Shown piece by piece: positions 11,495 to 21,366 of a DNA stretch of 64,000 bases. This DNA comes from Rozella allomycis CSF55 (taxonomy: Eukaryota > Rozellomycota). Position 1 is the stretch's first letter. Each line of letters opens with the position of its first letter. Location: contig KE560926.1 in assembly GCA_000442015.1 (NCBI GenBank), positions 1-64,000 of the forward strand, written 5' to 3'. A program made the translations under genes and the position numbers. The notes beneath the pieces are model-generated. The model was not told where the DNA came from. It saw only the letters and a program-made list of their open reading frames with translations, and did not search any database.

Positions 11495-12694
11495 CTAAAG
11501 TTTTTTGGCTTTATTAATCCATGATATCATCTCCATATCTGGTTTTGTAATAGGGTGCTTTAGCAGGAATGGGTGTGCTAGTAATTGAGAATAAGATGGT
11601 CTCATTTCAGGATCCTTGTTTAGGCTAGACAGAAAATTTCAAACTAATTACCATAATTCTATAAAGTTTGAGCATTCTGTTGAAAATCTATCCGTTGGAA
11701 GTGTGGGTGGGTCCCCTTTTACAATCGCCTAAACATAACTTTAATGAATCACTACTGTTATTTGTGCGAAAACGCTATCCTTTCTTGATAACGGAAATGG
11801 ATATCTCCCCAAACCAATTTCAAGCAATGACACACCTAAGCTCCTAACAAAATTCAAAACAACTCTTTACCAAACATCTGATATTGATTTATATGGCTTC
11901 ATATCACCGCTTGTTATTCGCTCTGGCGCCATGTAACTTTGACACCCAATATTTGTCTTGGCCAATGACCTAATCAATTTTCCACTAACACCAAAATCGC
12001 ATAATTTAATGTCTCCTCTACTATTGGCAAGAATATTGGTAGGTTTAACGTCTAACATAATTTTTATTTCAACGTACCACGGTGTATAATAGATAAATTA
12101 ACTTTTAAAAACTCCAGACCTCTCACGACAGATCCAGCAACTATACCTAAACAATGCTCATTGATAGGGTTAGCATATATTCTATCTATTGAACCAATGT
12201 CCATCAGCTCCATACAAATAGACACACTTGACTCACTAAAGTACGCTCCGTAAAACTCTATAATAAAGTCACTCCGACTGCGATGCAAAACGTCAAGCTC
12301 CATCAAAATCTGCTTCATTCCTGATTCTGTTAACTGAAGCTTGATTTTCTTTAAGGTCATGAAAATGTAATATGTACTTTAAGGGCCATTAATTTAACTG
12401 TGGACCTATGGAAGACCTTAAAAACTGATCCAAACTGCCCGCGACCAATCTCGTCCAAAATATCAATTTCATGGCTATTTAAGTCATAAGTCTCTCCATT
12501 AGTAAATTCTACACCATGATCGTTTAAAACTGCAGTGTCTGGAACAACTAGATGTCCTGTTGAGTCCCTATCATCTTTTAGAATATATTTTACATAAAAT
12601 TTTCAAAATCGCTATTCTGGTTTGTTTGAGCAATGCTCTTTGGTTTAAGATCAGAAAGGCGAAATGCTGGCCTTTTTGTGTGCATGAGCCTCAT
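11495..12694 (-). CDS. PBS2: MAP kinase kinase, Pbs2/MKK3-6 (stress, HOG) type
   Basis: Short MAPKK of about 330 residues in roughly seven exons with 26-29-base introns. Gly loop [18 protein letters not shown] with the ATP-binding Lys, catalytic loop HRDVKPTN (assembled across an intron at ~12052-12077), DFGVSG, activation loop [18 protein letters not shown] with the Ser/Thr phosphosites, then [20 protein letters not shown] and [13 protein letters not shown]. The [13 protein letters not shown] form is the Pbs2/MKK3-MKK6 variant, so the pathway is probably osmotic/stress MAPK signalling. It lacks the long N-terminal docking region of yeast Pbs2. Start at 12694; a second in-frame ATG at 12685 is possible. 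Confidence 0.87.
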
Positions 12695-12823
12695 TGAAAT
12701 GGAAGCTAAATGGCTTTTAGCATAAAATTACACAATTCGAATTTTAACGCGAATATAAATTAATCGTGCTCAAGTCTATTTATGATATCATGGCGTCATG
12801 AGGCGTGTTGTTTAACTGTTTTG

Positions 12824-14137
12824 TTATATTTCAAACATTGTATACGCAAATATTAAATATTTATTAATCCACGATTTTATACTTTCCAACTCGCATTTAT
12901 CTTGTTCTTGAGGCCAAAGAAATATTTCGGTATTTTTGTCAATTCTTTCATGTTTTACATTGTTTTCCGCGAAATTATTAGTGAACCAGTCCTTAACGAA
13001 TCTTTTTATTCTTGAATTTCTTGCTTACAATCGAGTAGTCGGCTCATCCAACTCCTTATTCAAATAAACTCGCCACTTCAATTTACAAAGAAAAGGAAGA
13101 TTGATAGGACACATTAAATACTCCATTTGATTAGCATTATGATGATTTTATGATACATTACTAATAGCGTCTTTTCTAGACTTTAAAGAAGAGCTAATTG
13201 TATGAAATGAAGCACTATCTTTCGTTATTGCTACCAGGAATGCATTTTCCTTTAATCCTAGTATGTACCCATGAAAACATCCTTCGTTAGCGTGTGATTT
13301 CGAAAGCCAAATCGGAACCCATGATTCTGAGTTTTGGAAGGAACTGGATGACCAAATCATATTGATTATGATGTGAATTTATATATTATATAAAAATATA
13401 CTTTCCTACCAACGGAATGAATCTTGAAGTCAGACTTTCTCGATAAAGTCATTAGCCTTGTCCCGTCCAGCACAAATAAGATACCTATGGGCTAGTTAAT
13501 GTCACCATAAAAAACTACTGTAGAAGACAATATATTTTCTAGCAATTTCACTTGTGAATGAGCCTGTATTGGATTTAATGGATAGACCCTGATTGTGGAT
13601 AACAAAACATCGAAATGGACGCAACAGTACTTAAGCCAGTTACCAACAATTTTCTCCGACCCTAAATATTTTTAAAACTACGACATATATACCTGATATA
13701 AGCCGGGAAAGATTGTAAGTCGGATTCCGATCAATTACGTACTCAATTGTTTTTTGTGAAACTATTGAAAAAATTTGTAAAGACAACAAATAAACTCTCT
13801 GAAGTAACAAATTAAATGAGTTATATTATATTTACCAAGGTGTAAGGCAATCTAAAGTCTTTTGAAACCACAATGAAAAGAAGTCCGTTAATCTTTGAAC
13901 AAACGAGTATTACGGTCGAGCTTCTTATAACTCTTTTCCATTAATAATTTTGCTCTTGCCTTAAACTAGAAAATGGATCACTGAAATGTGCCATTGTCGC
14001 AACTATAGCCCCAATTAGTTCAAAGACATTGTCGTGTGTAGTCCTTTTTTCCATGAAATTTTAGAATACTTATAATACAAAGGTTTTCCAGATTCGCCAA
14101 AGACGTACCATTCTTCGTCTTCAAGATTGATGAACAT
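12824..14137 (-). CDS. MON1: MON1, subunit of the Mon1-Ccz1 Rab7 GEF
   Basis: Mon1 with Ccz1 activates Rab7/Ypt7 on late endosomes and vacuoles. The start MFINLEDEEWYVFGESGKPL carries the longin-1 opening (family pattern ...VFxxAGKPIYxR). After a 26-base intron the frame continues DNVFELIGAIVATM. A downstream exon reads NMIWSSSSFQNSESWVPIWL then HGYILGLKENAFLVAIT, matching the Mon1 MISSSESFRxxESWTPICLP block very closely. Many exons; several internal junctions (13.4-13.9 kb and 12.83-13.15 kb) I could follow only approximately. The C-terminus ends with a helix SIKSWINKYLIFAY. Confidence 0.82.
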
Positions 14138-14174
14138 TTTGTAAAATTCAAGTTTGCAAGATATGATTGGGAAA

Positions 14175-14445
14175 TTAGTCGGAAATCCAAACAACCCTGT
14201 TATCAATCCAGCTTATCTGTAACTGATCATTGAATTTCCTTATAGGAACATAAAGTTTACACCCAAAAGACCAAAACCAACGAGCAGTCAAGGCATGTAT
14301 CAAAGAAATTTGTTCACGCACTTTGCGATTGCCCATGCAATAGGTTTCGTGTTTGCTGAAGCTTGGTGGCACATATTCATTGTACCGCGTAGTGAAAAGC
14401 GTAATGCTTTCTTCAGAAAGCGCGGGTTCATTTACGAGCGCCCAT
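14175..14445 (-). CDS. Small unknown gene upstream of MON1
   Basis: An ATG at 14445, a 25-base intron (gtaaatg...ctgaag) and a second exon ending at 14175 give an ~81-residue protein containing YNEYVPPSFSKHETYCMG, KVREQISLIHALTARWFWSF and GCKLYVPIRKFND. The composition (Trp, Tyr, His, balanced charge) is that of real protein rather than an antisense shadow. It ends 37 bases before MON1 on the same strand and lies head-to-head with UBC9. I do not recognise the family; fusion to MON1 as an upstream exon was considered but the frames do not join simply. Confidence 0.4.
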
Positions 14446-14568
14446 TTTAATAAATGGCTCTATCTCTGCCTTTACAAAAGTATATTTATTTAAAGTTGTA
14501 TTTTGACTCAAGCTGGCTCAATATCGAGGCTTAGTTCGTCACGGAAAAATAGCAGAAGTTTAAACGTT

Positions 14569-15165
14569 ATGTCTGAGAATAATTCTATTTCCATGCTTCG
14601 TTTAACTGAAGAAAGAAAAAAGTGGAGAAAAGATCATCCTATTGTACTTTAAAAACTATTTTTCAAATAGGGATTCGTAGCAAAGCCTAGGAGAAAACCG
14701 GATGGATCTATGGACATGTTCACATGGGATTGTTTCATTCCCGGTGTTTCAGGAGTATTATAGTTTTTTTTTCAGAAACTAGACTGCGTGGGAGAATGGC
14801 TTGTATCCCTTATCAATGGTTTTTCCTCCTTCTTATCCATCTCAGGCTCCAAAATGTAATTTATTTAACGAAGCCTAATCAGGTAAATTTCCTGCTGGTT
14901 TTTATCACCCCAACGTTTATCCCTCTGGGAATGTCTGCTTAGATATTATAGGAGACCACTGGAAACCTTCCATAACAATTAAACAAGTACTATCGATTCA
15001 TGTATCTACAGCTAGGTTTTGCTAGGCATTCAGGAATTACTGAATGATCCAAACGATTTAAGTCCAGCGCAACATGAAGCCTATAAAGATCATCAAAACA
15101 AAAAACAGGTCTATGAACAAAATGTTAAGAAGCAAGCTTTAAAATATAAACCCAAAGACGAATAA
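14569..15165 (+). CDS. UBC9: UBC9, SUMO-conjugating enzyme E2
   Basis: Sole E2 for SUMO. Five exons with 27-29-base introns. Reconstructed sequence: [72 protein letters not shown], then [18 protein letters not shown] with the active-site Cys in [26 protein letters not shown] and [16 protein letters not shown]-terminal basic residues and the HPN motif are intact. Length about 157 aa matches the family exactly. The promoter lies between it and the small minus gene, about 120 bases. Confidence 0.94.
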
Positions 15166-15174
15166 ATTGATTTC

Positions 15175-15408
15175 TTGTTATTTTTTCAATACTCTAAAAC
15201 TGCAACGAAAAGTCCTTTTTACACCCAAGATAATTTTTCATTGAATCAATCCATTCCTCAAAAATATGAAAACTATATTTTGGAGATCATTTTGGCGCCA
15301 AAGAGTTTTCTCACCGTTTTTTGTAATAAATCTACAAATGAAGAAAGAGAAGCAATGTTAAATTATTTATTAGATTCTGAAGGAAAGAAAATAACTTTCG
15401 ATATTTAA
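15175..15408 (+). other. Open frame of 77 codons without an ATG, unknown
   Basis: An open frame starts at a TTG ten bases after UBC9 and encodes a protein-like sequence (SPFYTQDNFSLNQSIPQKYE, NYILEIILAPKSFLTVFC, NEEREAMLNYLLDSEGKK). There is no upstream ATG in frame and no room for a promoter, so it could be the 3' part of a gene with hidden upstream exons, a decayed gene, or a chance frame. It contains a perfect TTTTGGCGCCAAA palindrome at 15290-15302. Confidence 0.25.
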
Positions 15409-15438
15409 TTTATACTCAAATTTTTCAGGTTATTTACG

Positions 15439-16254
15439 TCAATTTCTATCGATTAAATGATCCGCCGACGTAACCAGAGCAGCACCAAAGACAGCACCTC
15501 CTCCAGCATAGATCAATGGTTTCATTAAGTTATTTGCTGATTTCGTTATAAGAACATCATTATTGTTTAAATCATGACTGTATCTTTTTTCGTACGTTTC
15601 TAGCCACTTTATCGCTGATAGCCCATCAAGATTTGCCTTTACTAGATGTCTGATGATTGGATTCAATTCTTCTTGAGAGTATTTGCTTAATTTATATGAA
15701 ATAATGAAATCATCTGCATTTTTCAAGGCTGCTTCTACGATATCCTGATTAACCCTAAACGGCTTTTTGGTAACTTCGACAGACTGCCTGATCCATTTCA
15801 TCGCTAGACGAAGATTACGGCTGATATCTGGTGGAAATTCTTTGATCTCCAAAAGGATCTTGATTCTTGGTGACAATTGGTCTTTCACTACACCTGGCAA
15901 TTTGGAATTGTACAACAATGATTTTGTCAGAATGTAATCGTAAGTAAGTCGATCTGTTTCTTTAAGTAAGGATAATTCCTTGCGAACCTGAATCTGATCC
16001 TCAGTGCCACGCAAATATACGGCAGTGGTTTTACCAGTTTTTTGGAGCTTTGTATGAACGAATATTAATCTGTCTTTAGTTGGATGGGCTTTTGTGTATC
16101 CGCTTTCTTCTATAATTGGTTTATGCAAAGTATGGGTTTGTTGTGTTTCGTGTGTTTGTTGCATGTGGATCGGAATTGTACCTAATGTGTTTGATACTTT
16201 CCCAGCGTAAATTAATCGTCCAAATGTCATTATAGTCATTAAAAAAGCTTTCAT
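15439..16254 (-). CDS. Orphan secreted or membrane-anchored protein, unknown
   Basis: Intronless gene of ~271 residues. It begins with a likely signal peptide (MKAFLMTIMTFGRLIYAG, cleavage near residue 18-20), followed by a His/Thr/Gln-rich stretch (MQQTHETQQTHTLHKP) and a mostly helical, Lys/Leu/Ile-rich body with KWIRQSVEVTKKPF and IIRHLVKANLDGLSAIKWLE. A Gly/Ala-rich hydrophobic segment near the C-terminus (LIYAGGGAVFGAALVTSADH) may be a membrane anchor or GPI-type signal. No family is recognisable. In a Rozella-like parasite such proteins are effector candidates, but nothing in the sequence proves that. The first ATG at 16254 is used; an in-frame TTG two codons earlier was ignored. Confidence 0.7.
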   Translation of the reverse strand: MKAFLMTIMTFGRLIYAGKVSNTLGTIPIHMQQTHETQQTHTLHKPIIEESGYTKAHPTKDRLIFVHTKLQKTGKTTAVYLRGTEDQIQVRKELSLLKETDRLTYDYILTKSLLYNSKLPGVVKDQLSPRIKILLEIKEFPPDISRNLRLAMKWIRQSVEVTKKPFRVNQDIVEAALKNADDFIISYKLSKYSQEELNPIIRHLVKANLDGLSAIKWLETYEKRYSHDLNNNDVLITKSANNLMKPLIYAGGGAVFGAALVTSADHLIDRN

Positions 16255-16356
16255 TTTCAAAATGTGAACTTAAATCACTGCATGGTTTATATAATGTGTG
16301 AACGTGAACAAGTCTATATTTAGCCGCCAACGAATTTATTGTTTTTAAAAATATAT

Positions 16357-18305
16357 CTACCATTTCCCCCATTTTTCAAGATCTAAATCTAGATTTTCCC
16401 AGCCATTTTTTGAATCATCTTTCAAATTCGATTTTACAGTTTTGGGAGAACTTATTGGAACTAACATTGGTTCATTATAAGCTAACTTTTGAGATTGTGC
16501 TTTTGGCTCCGTAAAATGACCCTGTTGACGCTTGATTATTTCAATGGAATCCGACATAACCTTTAAAGAATGTTCACAAAAAGTATTTCTATGTCATTCT
16601 AAATCATCATTTACGATTCAGGGCGATTTACCATCAAAGGGCAAACCAGAGGTAAAATTTTCGATGCCAAGTCAGTAACGTCAATGTGATCAAGGGAGTC
16701 AATAATTGATATTCAAAAATATCGATTACTTGAAATAACTTTTAGTGTAGATTCTCTAGCAGCTTTGAATGTATCTTGAAGGCCCAAAATGAGCGCATCT
16801 ACAAAATACTTTTTTCTGGAAGTTTGAGACAATATTGGACACAACTTTCCTATCGCTATGATTGCATTGGTTCTTATCCCAGGTTGCTCATCAGACAATA
16901 ATTTAAATACATTGGAAATTAAATCATCGTTTAATGTTTTTTCACTGAGCTTTCTAAAGTATAATAATATTTCTTACTTTTGAGGTAAGCAAAAGTGACG
17001 CGATCATTGTATTTTCGCGGACAGATGGCACACAATCTGAGAACCCGCTTGCCATCATCTTATAAATTTTATTGTTTATTATTTTAGGGTCTAATTTCTC
17101 TGCGAAAACTTCTATATTTTTTAAAAGGTCTATCCTGACGGAACGATCGTTAGAATTAAAAAGTAATGACAGAATATCCATAACAGGGCCATCAGTATTT
17201 CCAAACTTTAGAACGTGCAATATAATGGGAATGACTGTCTTCAAAACTATCTCACACGAAAATTAGTCTTACAAGGCAACAAAGTATCAAAGTACTGAAG
17301 AAAACACGGTAGTACTTTGAAAGACAAATAATTAATGGGAATTTGTTCAATTTTTTCACTTAACGATCTATTTTGTATTTTACAGTCATTTACCTTAAGA
17401 ACACTTCTCTATCAGATACTACTATGAACGACTCCATTTGTTTCGATGTAGAAATAAAGAAATCGTCAAAATATCCTCCGGGAAGACATTCCTTTCTTAT
17501 AAATTCTGAAATTGATATCCGAGATTCTGGCGAATCTTTCAAAAGTAAATTGATAGATCCATGCAGTTCCTATACTCAATATCGTCAACCCTTACATAAG
17601 GCACCTTCCCAGGTGAACATCCATAATAATAATCCGTTTCGTTAAACAATTCAAAAATAAATACACCTAGTGTGTAAGAATCAATTTTCTTCAAATCATT
17701 CCTACTCCGTCAAACTTTTTGTTCTTACATTCTTTTGAACGAGGAACATTCTGGCGGTTTAGCTATCTTGGCTGAATTAAACAGAGATGAACAATCCTAT
17801 GAAAGAAAAATTGTGCCTATACATTAAAAAGGTATTCATTGCTCCCAGAAAATTCGAATCCTCCTAGCCGACATTCATTGCTTTGTGTCATGTATGCAGA
17901 GTATTTCATTAAATGGTTCATATGATATAAGTTACATTCCTCGTTCAAGAATGATATAGCCTCCGCAATTTGAAAAATAGCCAACTTTTTCTCTGCTGCC
18001 TTTAGACTCGATGCCACAGAAAATGTTAAAGGAACTACAAGTTCTGTTGAAATATATATTTGTCTATCGATATTGAGACCCTGTTTGAAATCTAGAATAA
18101 ATGGATGTTTTAATGTCTTCCATATCTTGAAGGCATTTTCAGTTGCTTCGTTACAAGTTGAAATGAAGATTCCAACTTTAGCGTCATCAGATCTTCTTTT
18201 TCCTTCATAAAATTTCCATAAATCATTTTCCATTAGTTGCTTTTCTTTGGTATAAGGAAAGTTTGCATGCAAACTGGAAGAGAACAGTTTAGTAAAAACT
18301 TGCAT
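16357..18305 (-). CDS. SCYL1: SCY1-like pseudokinase (SCYL1/Cex1 family)
   Basis: Golgi/COPI-associated pseudokinase with HEAT repeats, in animals SCYL1 and in yeast Cex1. N-terminal kinase-like lobe: ANFPYTKEKQL, DDAKVGIFIS, KTLKHPFILDFKQG, YISTELVVPLT. The HRD and DFG positions are degenerate (the DFG region reads RLGGFEF), as expected. HEAT region: VIPIILHVLKFGNTDGPVMD, EKLDPKIINNKIYKMMASGF, SDCVPSVRENTMIASLLL, RTNAIIAIGKL. The C-terminus ends WENLDLDLEKWGKW, the Trp-rich tail of SCYL1. Several introns of 25-40 bases split it; plus-strand frames over this region are shadows. Confidence 0.85.
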
Positions 18306-18430
18306 TTTTGATTAAAATTTGGAAAATTACAAAAATCTCTACCTACAGCCTGTGTTCAGAGACAGTGGTAATATTTCTTCTTAGTTCTTATAATAGCTTC
18401 AATGAAATAATTTTATCATTGAAAGTGGTA

Positions 18431-18695
18431 ATGAATAAGAATATATTTAATAACCATTTGTGGCAAAGTGTTCTACGTATTAAAATAACAGAATGGGTGC
18501 ATGACAATAATACAAATTATTCATTAATTTTTTTAAAATATGAAAGGGAATTTGAAATAACTCTCAACTGTTAAGCGTTAGAAAACAATTTAATTAGCTT
18601 TTGCTATGTTTCTACTCCAGGCTATCAAAGTTGAGGGTCGAGGGAAATCGCGGGCTCGATTTATGCCAACCATGACACTTTTAATAAGAAAATAA
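18431..18695 (+). CDS. Small spliced gene, unknown
   Basis: Two exons joined across a 28-base intron (18570-18597, gttaagc...aattag) give ~78 residues: MNKNIFNNHLWQSVLRIKIT, EWVHDNNTNYSLIFLKYERE, then FEITLNSFAMFLLQAIKVEG and RARFMPTMTLLIRK. The upstream frame is open to 18308, so an extra N-terminal exon is possible. It is head-to-head with SCYL1. Function unknown. From 18696 to 18848 I see nothing. Confidence 0.4.
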
Positions 18696-18848
18696 ATTAT
18701 GACACCTTATCTTTTCACGGTTAAATTTATGAAATAGTAGGTTTTAGTGAATTGAAAGAATTATGTTTTATATCACTTTTAACATGCCTATTTATTAATG
18801 ATACTTTATCACGATTCACAAATAGGATAGCCTTATTTATTCTATAGT

Positions 18849-19292
18849 CTATACTATGTATCTATATTTATATGTTAAAAGCAAAATAGTCCCCAAAAAT
18901 GCTACGACTTGACTGGAAGTCATTGTTATGTAAAAAAATGCATTCATAATAAAGAATGAATACGCCAAATTTATATCTAGAAGCAATCGACAGAAGGATG
19001 CGTATTGAAAATAACAATTAAACAGAACATCCAAAATAAGCACGTAAAGATGAACTGAATCATATAGCTTCTTATGTTTAAATAAATTCCAAAATATATA
19101 AACTTTCACAAATGAAAAGGCAACACATATTCCACATGAAATCAGGAGGTGCAAAGATTCAAGGAACAAAAATTTATAGGTCGTGGGTGTTAAAGACGTC
19201 ATGGATATGCTATAGATTAAAATTCCAAACGATATGACAGATAATAATAAATGCGCCTTTAAAAAGAACTCTTTCTCGTCAAACTTTTGCAT
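18849..19292 (-). CDS. Four-pass membrane protein, unknown
   Basis: 147 residues with about four hydrophobic helices (HLLLSVISFGILIYSI; FLESLHLLISCGICVAFSFV; YVLILDVLFNCYFQ; FFYITMTSSQVVAFLGTILL) and short charged loops, a layout like small tetraspan (MARVEL-type) proteins. Taken from the ATG at 19292. Alternatively a 28-base intron (19257-19284) joins an upstream exon beginning MKDFVYTNCQASTGYAK at 19335. No family can be named. Confidence 0.5.
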   Translation of the reverse strand: MQKFDEKEFFLKAHLLLSVISFGILIYSISMTSLTPTTYKFLFLESLHLLISCGICVAFSFVKVYIFWNLFKHKKLYDSVHLYVLILDVLFNCYFQYASFCRLLLDINLAYSFFIMNAFFYITMTSSQVVAFLGTILLLTYKYRYIV

Positions 19293-19475
19293 ACCCGGTT
19301 GAGGCTTGGCAGTTGGTATAGACGAAATCTTTCATCTTGTGTATTGGCACAAGTGAAGTTTTACTAACACAAATATTAGCGGTTAGCCCACAATGAGATT
19401 TTTCATCCGATATTGATATTGACACATTGACCAGATGAAAAAGGAAAGAAGATACGAAAAGCCACTCATCGTCAA

Positions 19476-19607
19476 ATGCAATTCGGATCACAACCAGCAC
19501 CCACCAAAGAGCAACAAATTTTTATGAGACAAATAGTTATGACTTCTTTTACCATTGCCGCTACTTCGTCTGCTATTTTAGCACTCCGTAATGTATTTCG
19601 TTTTTGA
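19476..19607 (+). CDS. Small tail-anchored membrane protein (43 aa), Tom5-like in layout
   Basis: Uninterrupted frame starting MQFGSQPAPTKEQQIF followed by one hydrophobic helix (IVMTSFTIAATSSAILAL) and a basic end RNVFRF. Short polar N-terminus plus single C-terminal helix is the architecture of small mitochondrial outer-membrane subunits such as Tom5/Tom6, but identity is too weak to name it. It overlaps, antisense, an open frame upstream of the four-pass membrane gene. Too short for most gene finders. From 19608 to 19867 no gene is visible. Confidence 0.4.
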   Translation: MQFGSQPAPTKEQQIFMRQIVMTSFTIAATSSAILALRNVFRF

Positions 19608-19867
19608 AACATAGTTCCCAACATTGTCAATGCATTTATTAGTCAGTAGACAGTAGGATGATTTATAATCAGAATTATGGAGAAATAAATTACTATTTTG
19701 TATTTAAAGACTAAAGTAACCATCTTTTTTACTCATCTTTTTGCTTGATCCATGTTTTGTTAAGGTCGCTATTTTAAAAGCAAATAACTATTATAACTTT
19801 GAACTTTCTGTAGAAATACATGAATCTGATTGCATTTTATCATGCAAACAAACCCCGGCAAAGTGAG

Positions 19868-21332
19868 ATGACGAAGCAAAATACTGTTGATTTGATAGTA
19901 CAAGGTAGTAAAGATATTCTGTACGTATATAGGCATACATGATAGTCTAACAAATGCTATGCAACGTGTTCACAATGAATTTGAAAATTTTTCCTTGTCT
20001 AAGAGACTCAACGTGGACGGAAACACTGAACCGATCCTAAAATATCTTAGAAATCAAGAGATGACTATGACTGAGTTTATTAGTCACTATGAACCCACTA
20101 TAGTTATTGAAAATGAAAGTAAAGTGAAGGCAAATTTCAAATCATCGTTTGAACTATTGAATCTGTGTTGGCGGCGACAATTTTACAGGTAAATAGTGAA
20201 GTCAAATTTAAAAGATACAAGGAGACAGCTTTAGTCGCCCTTCTGATAACGAATATTAAGAAGAGCATGGAAAGACTCTTTGCAAAGCTTGTCACACTTA
20301 AGCTATCTAAGGATCAAGCGTCGACTGTTTTACAAATTGTTGCATCTAGAATTTTTAATTCTCTTAGATTTGATGACAAGAAGGGGTTTACAGCTGACTG
20401 GCTAACGAAATCAGCAACGTATACAAGTGTAGGTTCGTTTGTGGATATGAATAATCTTATTAAAAAGACGCAAGTTGTTTTGTCTGAATGCCTTAATCAA
20501 ATTGATGAAGATATTCAAGTGCCTCAACTTTTCTATCGGGAAGTAAAGCAATTTTTCGCTCCAAACACGGACAACATGGAGAATGGTAAGAGTATAGATG
20601 AGTGTAAATTTAGCATTTCGCGAGCTTCAAAGCAGATGTTTGGGCTGTATTGATATTTACTTGACTGCAATTGGCAATCTAGCCTGCTCGCATAAGAATA
20701 GTTTAAATTTATCATTTTCGAGAAATTCGTCTATCTTGATGCAAATATATAAAGATGTTATTTCATCTTCACATAAAATAATTAAAGAGTTTATTCGCGA
20801 TATCAACAATAAAGTAGCGAAACAGGAGAATGTCTTTGGAATAGTTAGGGAATCTATAGCTCTATTCGAAGGAGACTTTTTCGCTGTTTTGAATAAAAAT
20901 TATGCGATATACAAAGCAAATGTGCACGATGATACATTGAATGTTTTCGATGCGATTTGTACTGAAGTTATAGCTGAGAAAATCGAGGAATTTAGAAAAG
21001 AGTTGATGGATCATTTTCATTTTAATGGGCGTGAATTTCCAATAATGAAAAGCTCTACTGAAGATGCCAGCACGAGTGTGACGGGTTTGGAAGGGAAACA
21101 CCAATCTAGTAGATCAACTACAAAAAAGAAGAAGAAGTCTAGAAAAAATAAACCTTTAAATGAATTAAATCAAAGACAGAATCGAATGAAACCTTATAGG
21201 AACCCCACATTGGATGATATTATTCTGGGTCTGAGCCACATGTGTTTGAAATGTTGGGCTAAAACGTTCTTTCCAGAAGAAATTGAAATATTACGTGAAA
21301 TTTCATCACAAAAACTTAATAAAAATAAATAA
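19868..21332 (+). CDS. Helical protein of unknown function (~440 aa), tether-like
   Basis: Four exons: MTKQNTVDLIVQGSKDIL, then TNAMQRVHNEFENFSLSKRL, then EVKFKRYKETALVALLITNI, then AFRELQSRCLGCIDIYLTAI and onward to 21332. Introns are about 25, 32 and 28 bases. The protein is mainly helical, with a Lys-rich low-complexity stretch (TTKKKKKSRKNK) and a C-terminal block NPTLDDIILGLSHMCLKCWA. General character recalls vesicle-tethering (exocyst/CATCHR) or spindle/flagellar coiled proteins, but I cannot assign it. The TATA-poor upstream 250 bases contain no other gene. Confidence 0.55.
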
Positions 21333-21366
21333 TTAATGTTAATAATATTGAATAGTTTAGTCTTTA

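Noticed and set aside
17373-17645. Plus frame of 90 codons
   Set aside because: Antisense of SCYL1, whose minus-strand sequence matches the family here.
18605-18665. GC-rich patch as a tRNA
   Set aside because: No cloverleaf can be formed; it reads as the second exon of a small gene.
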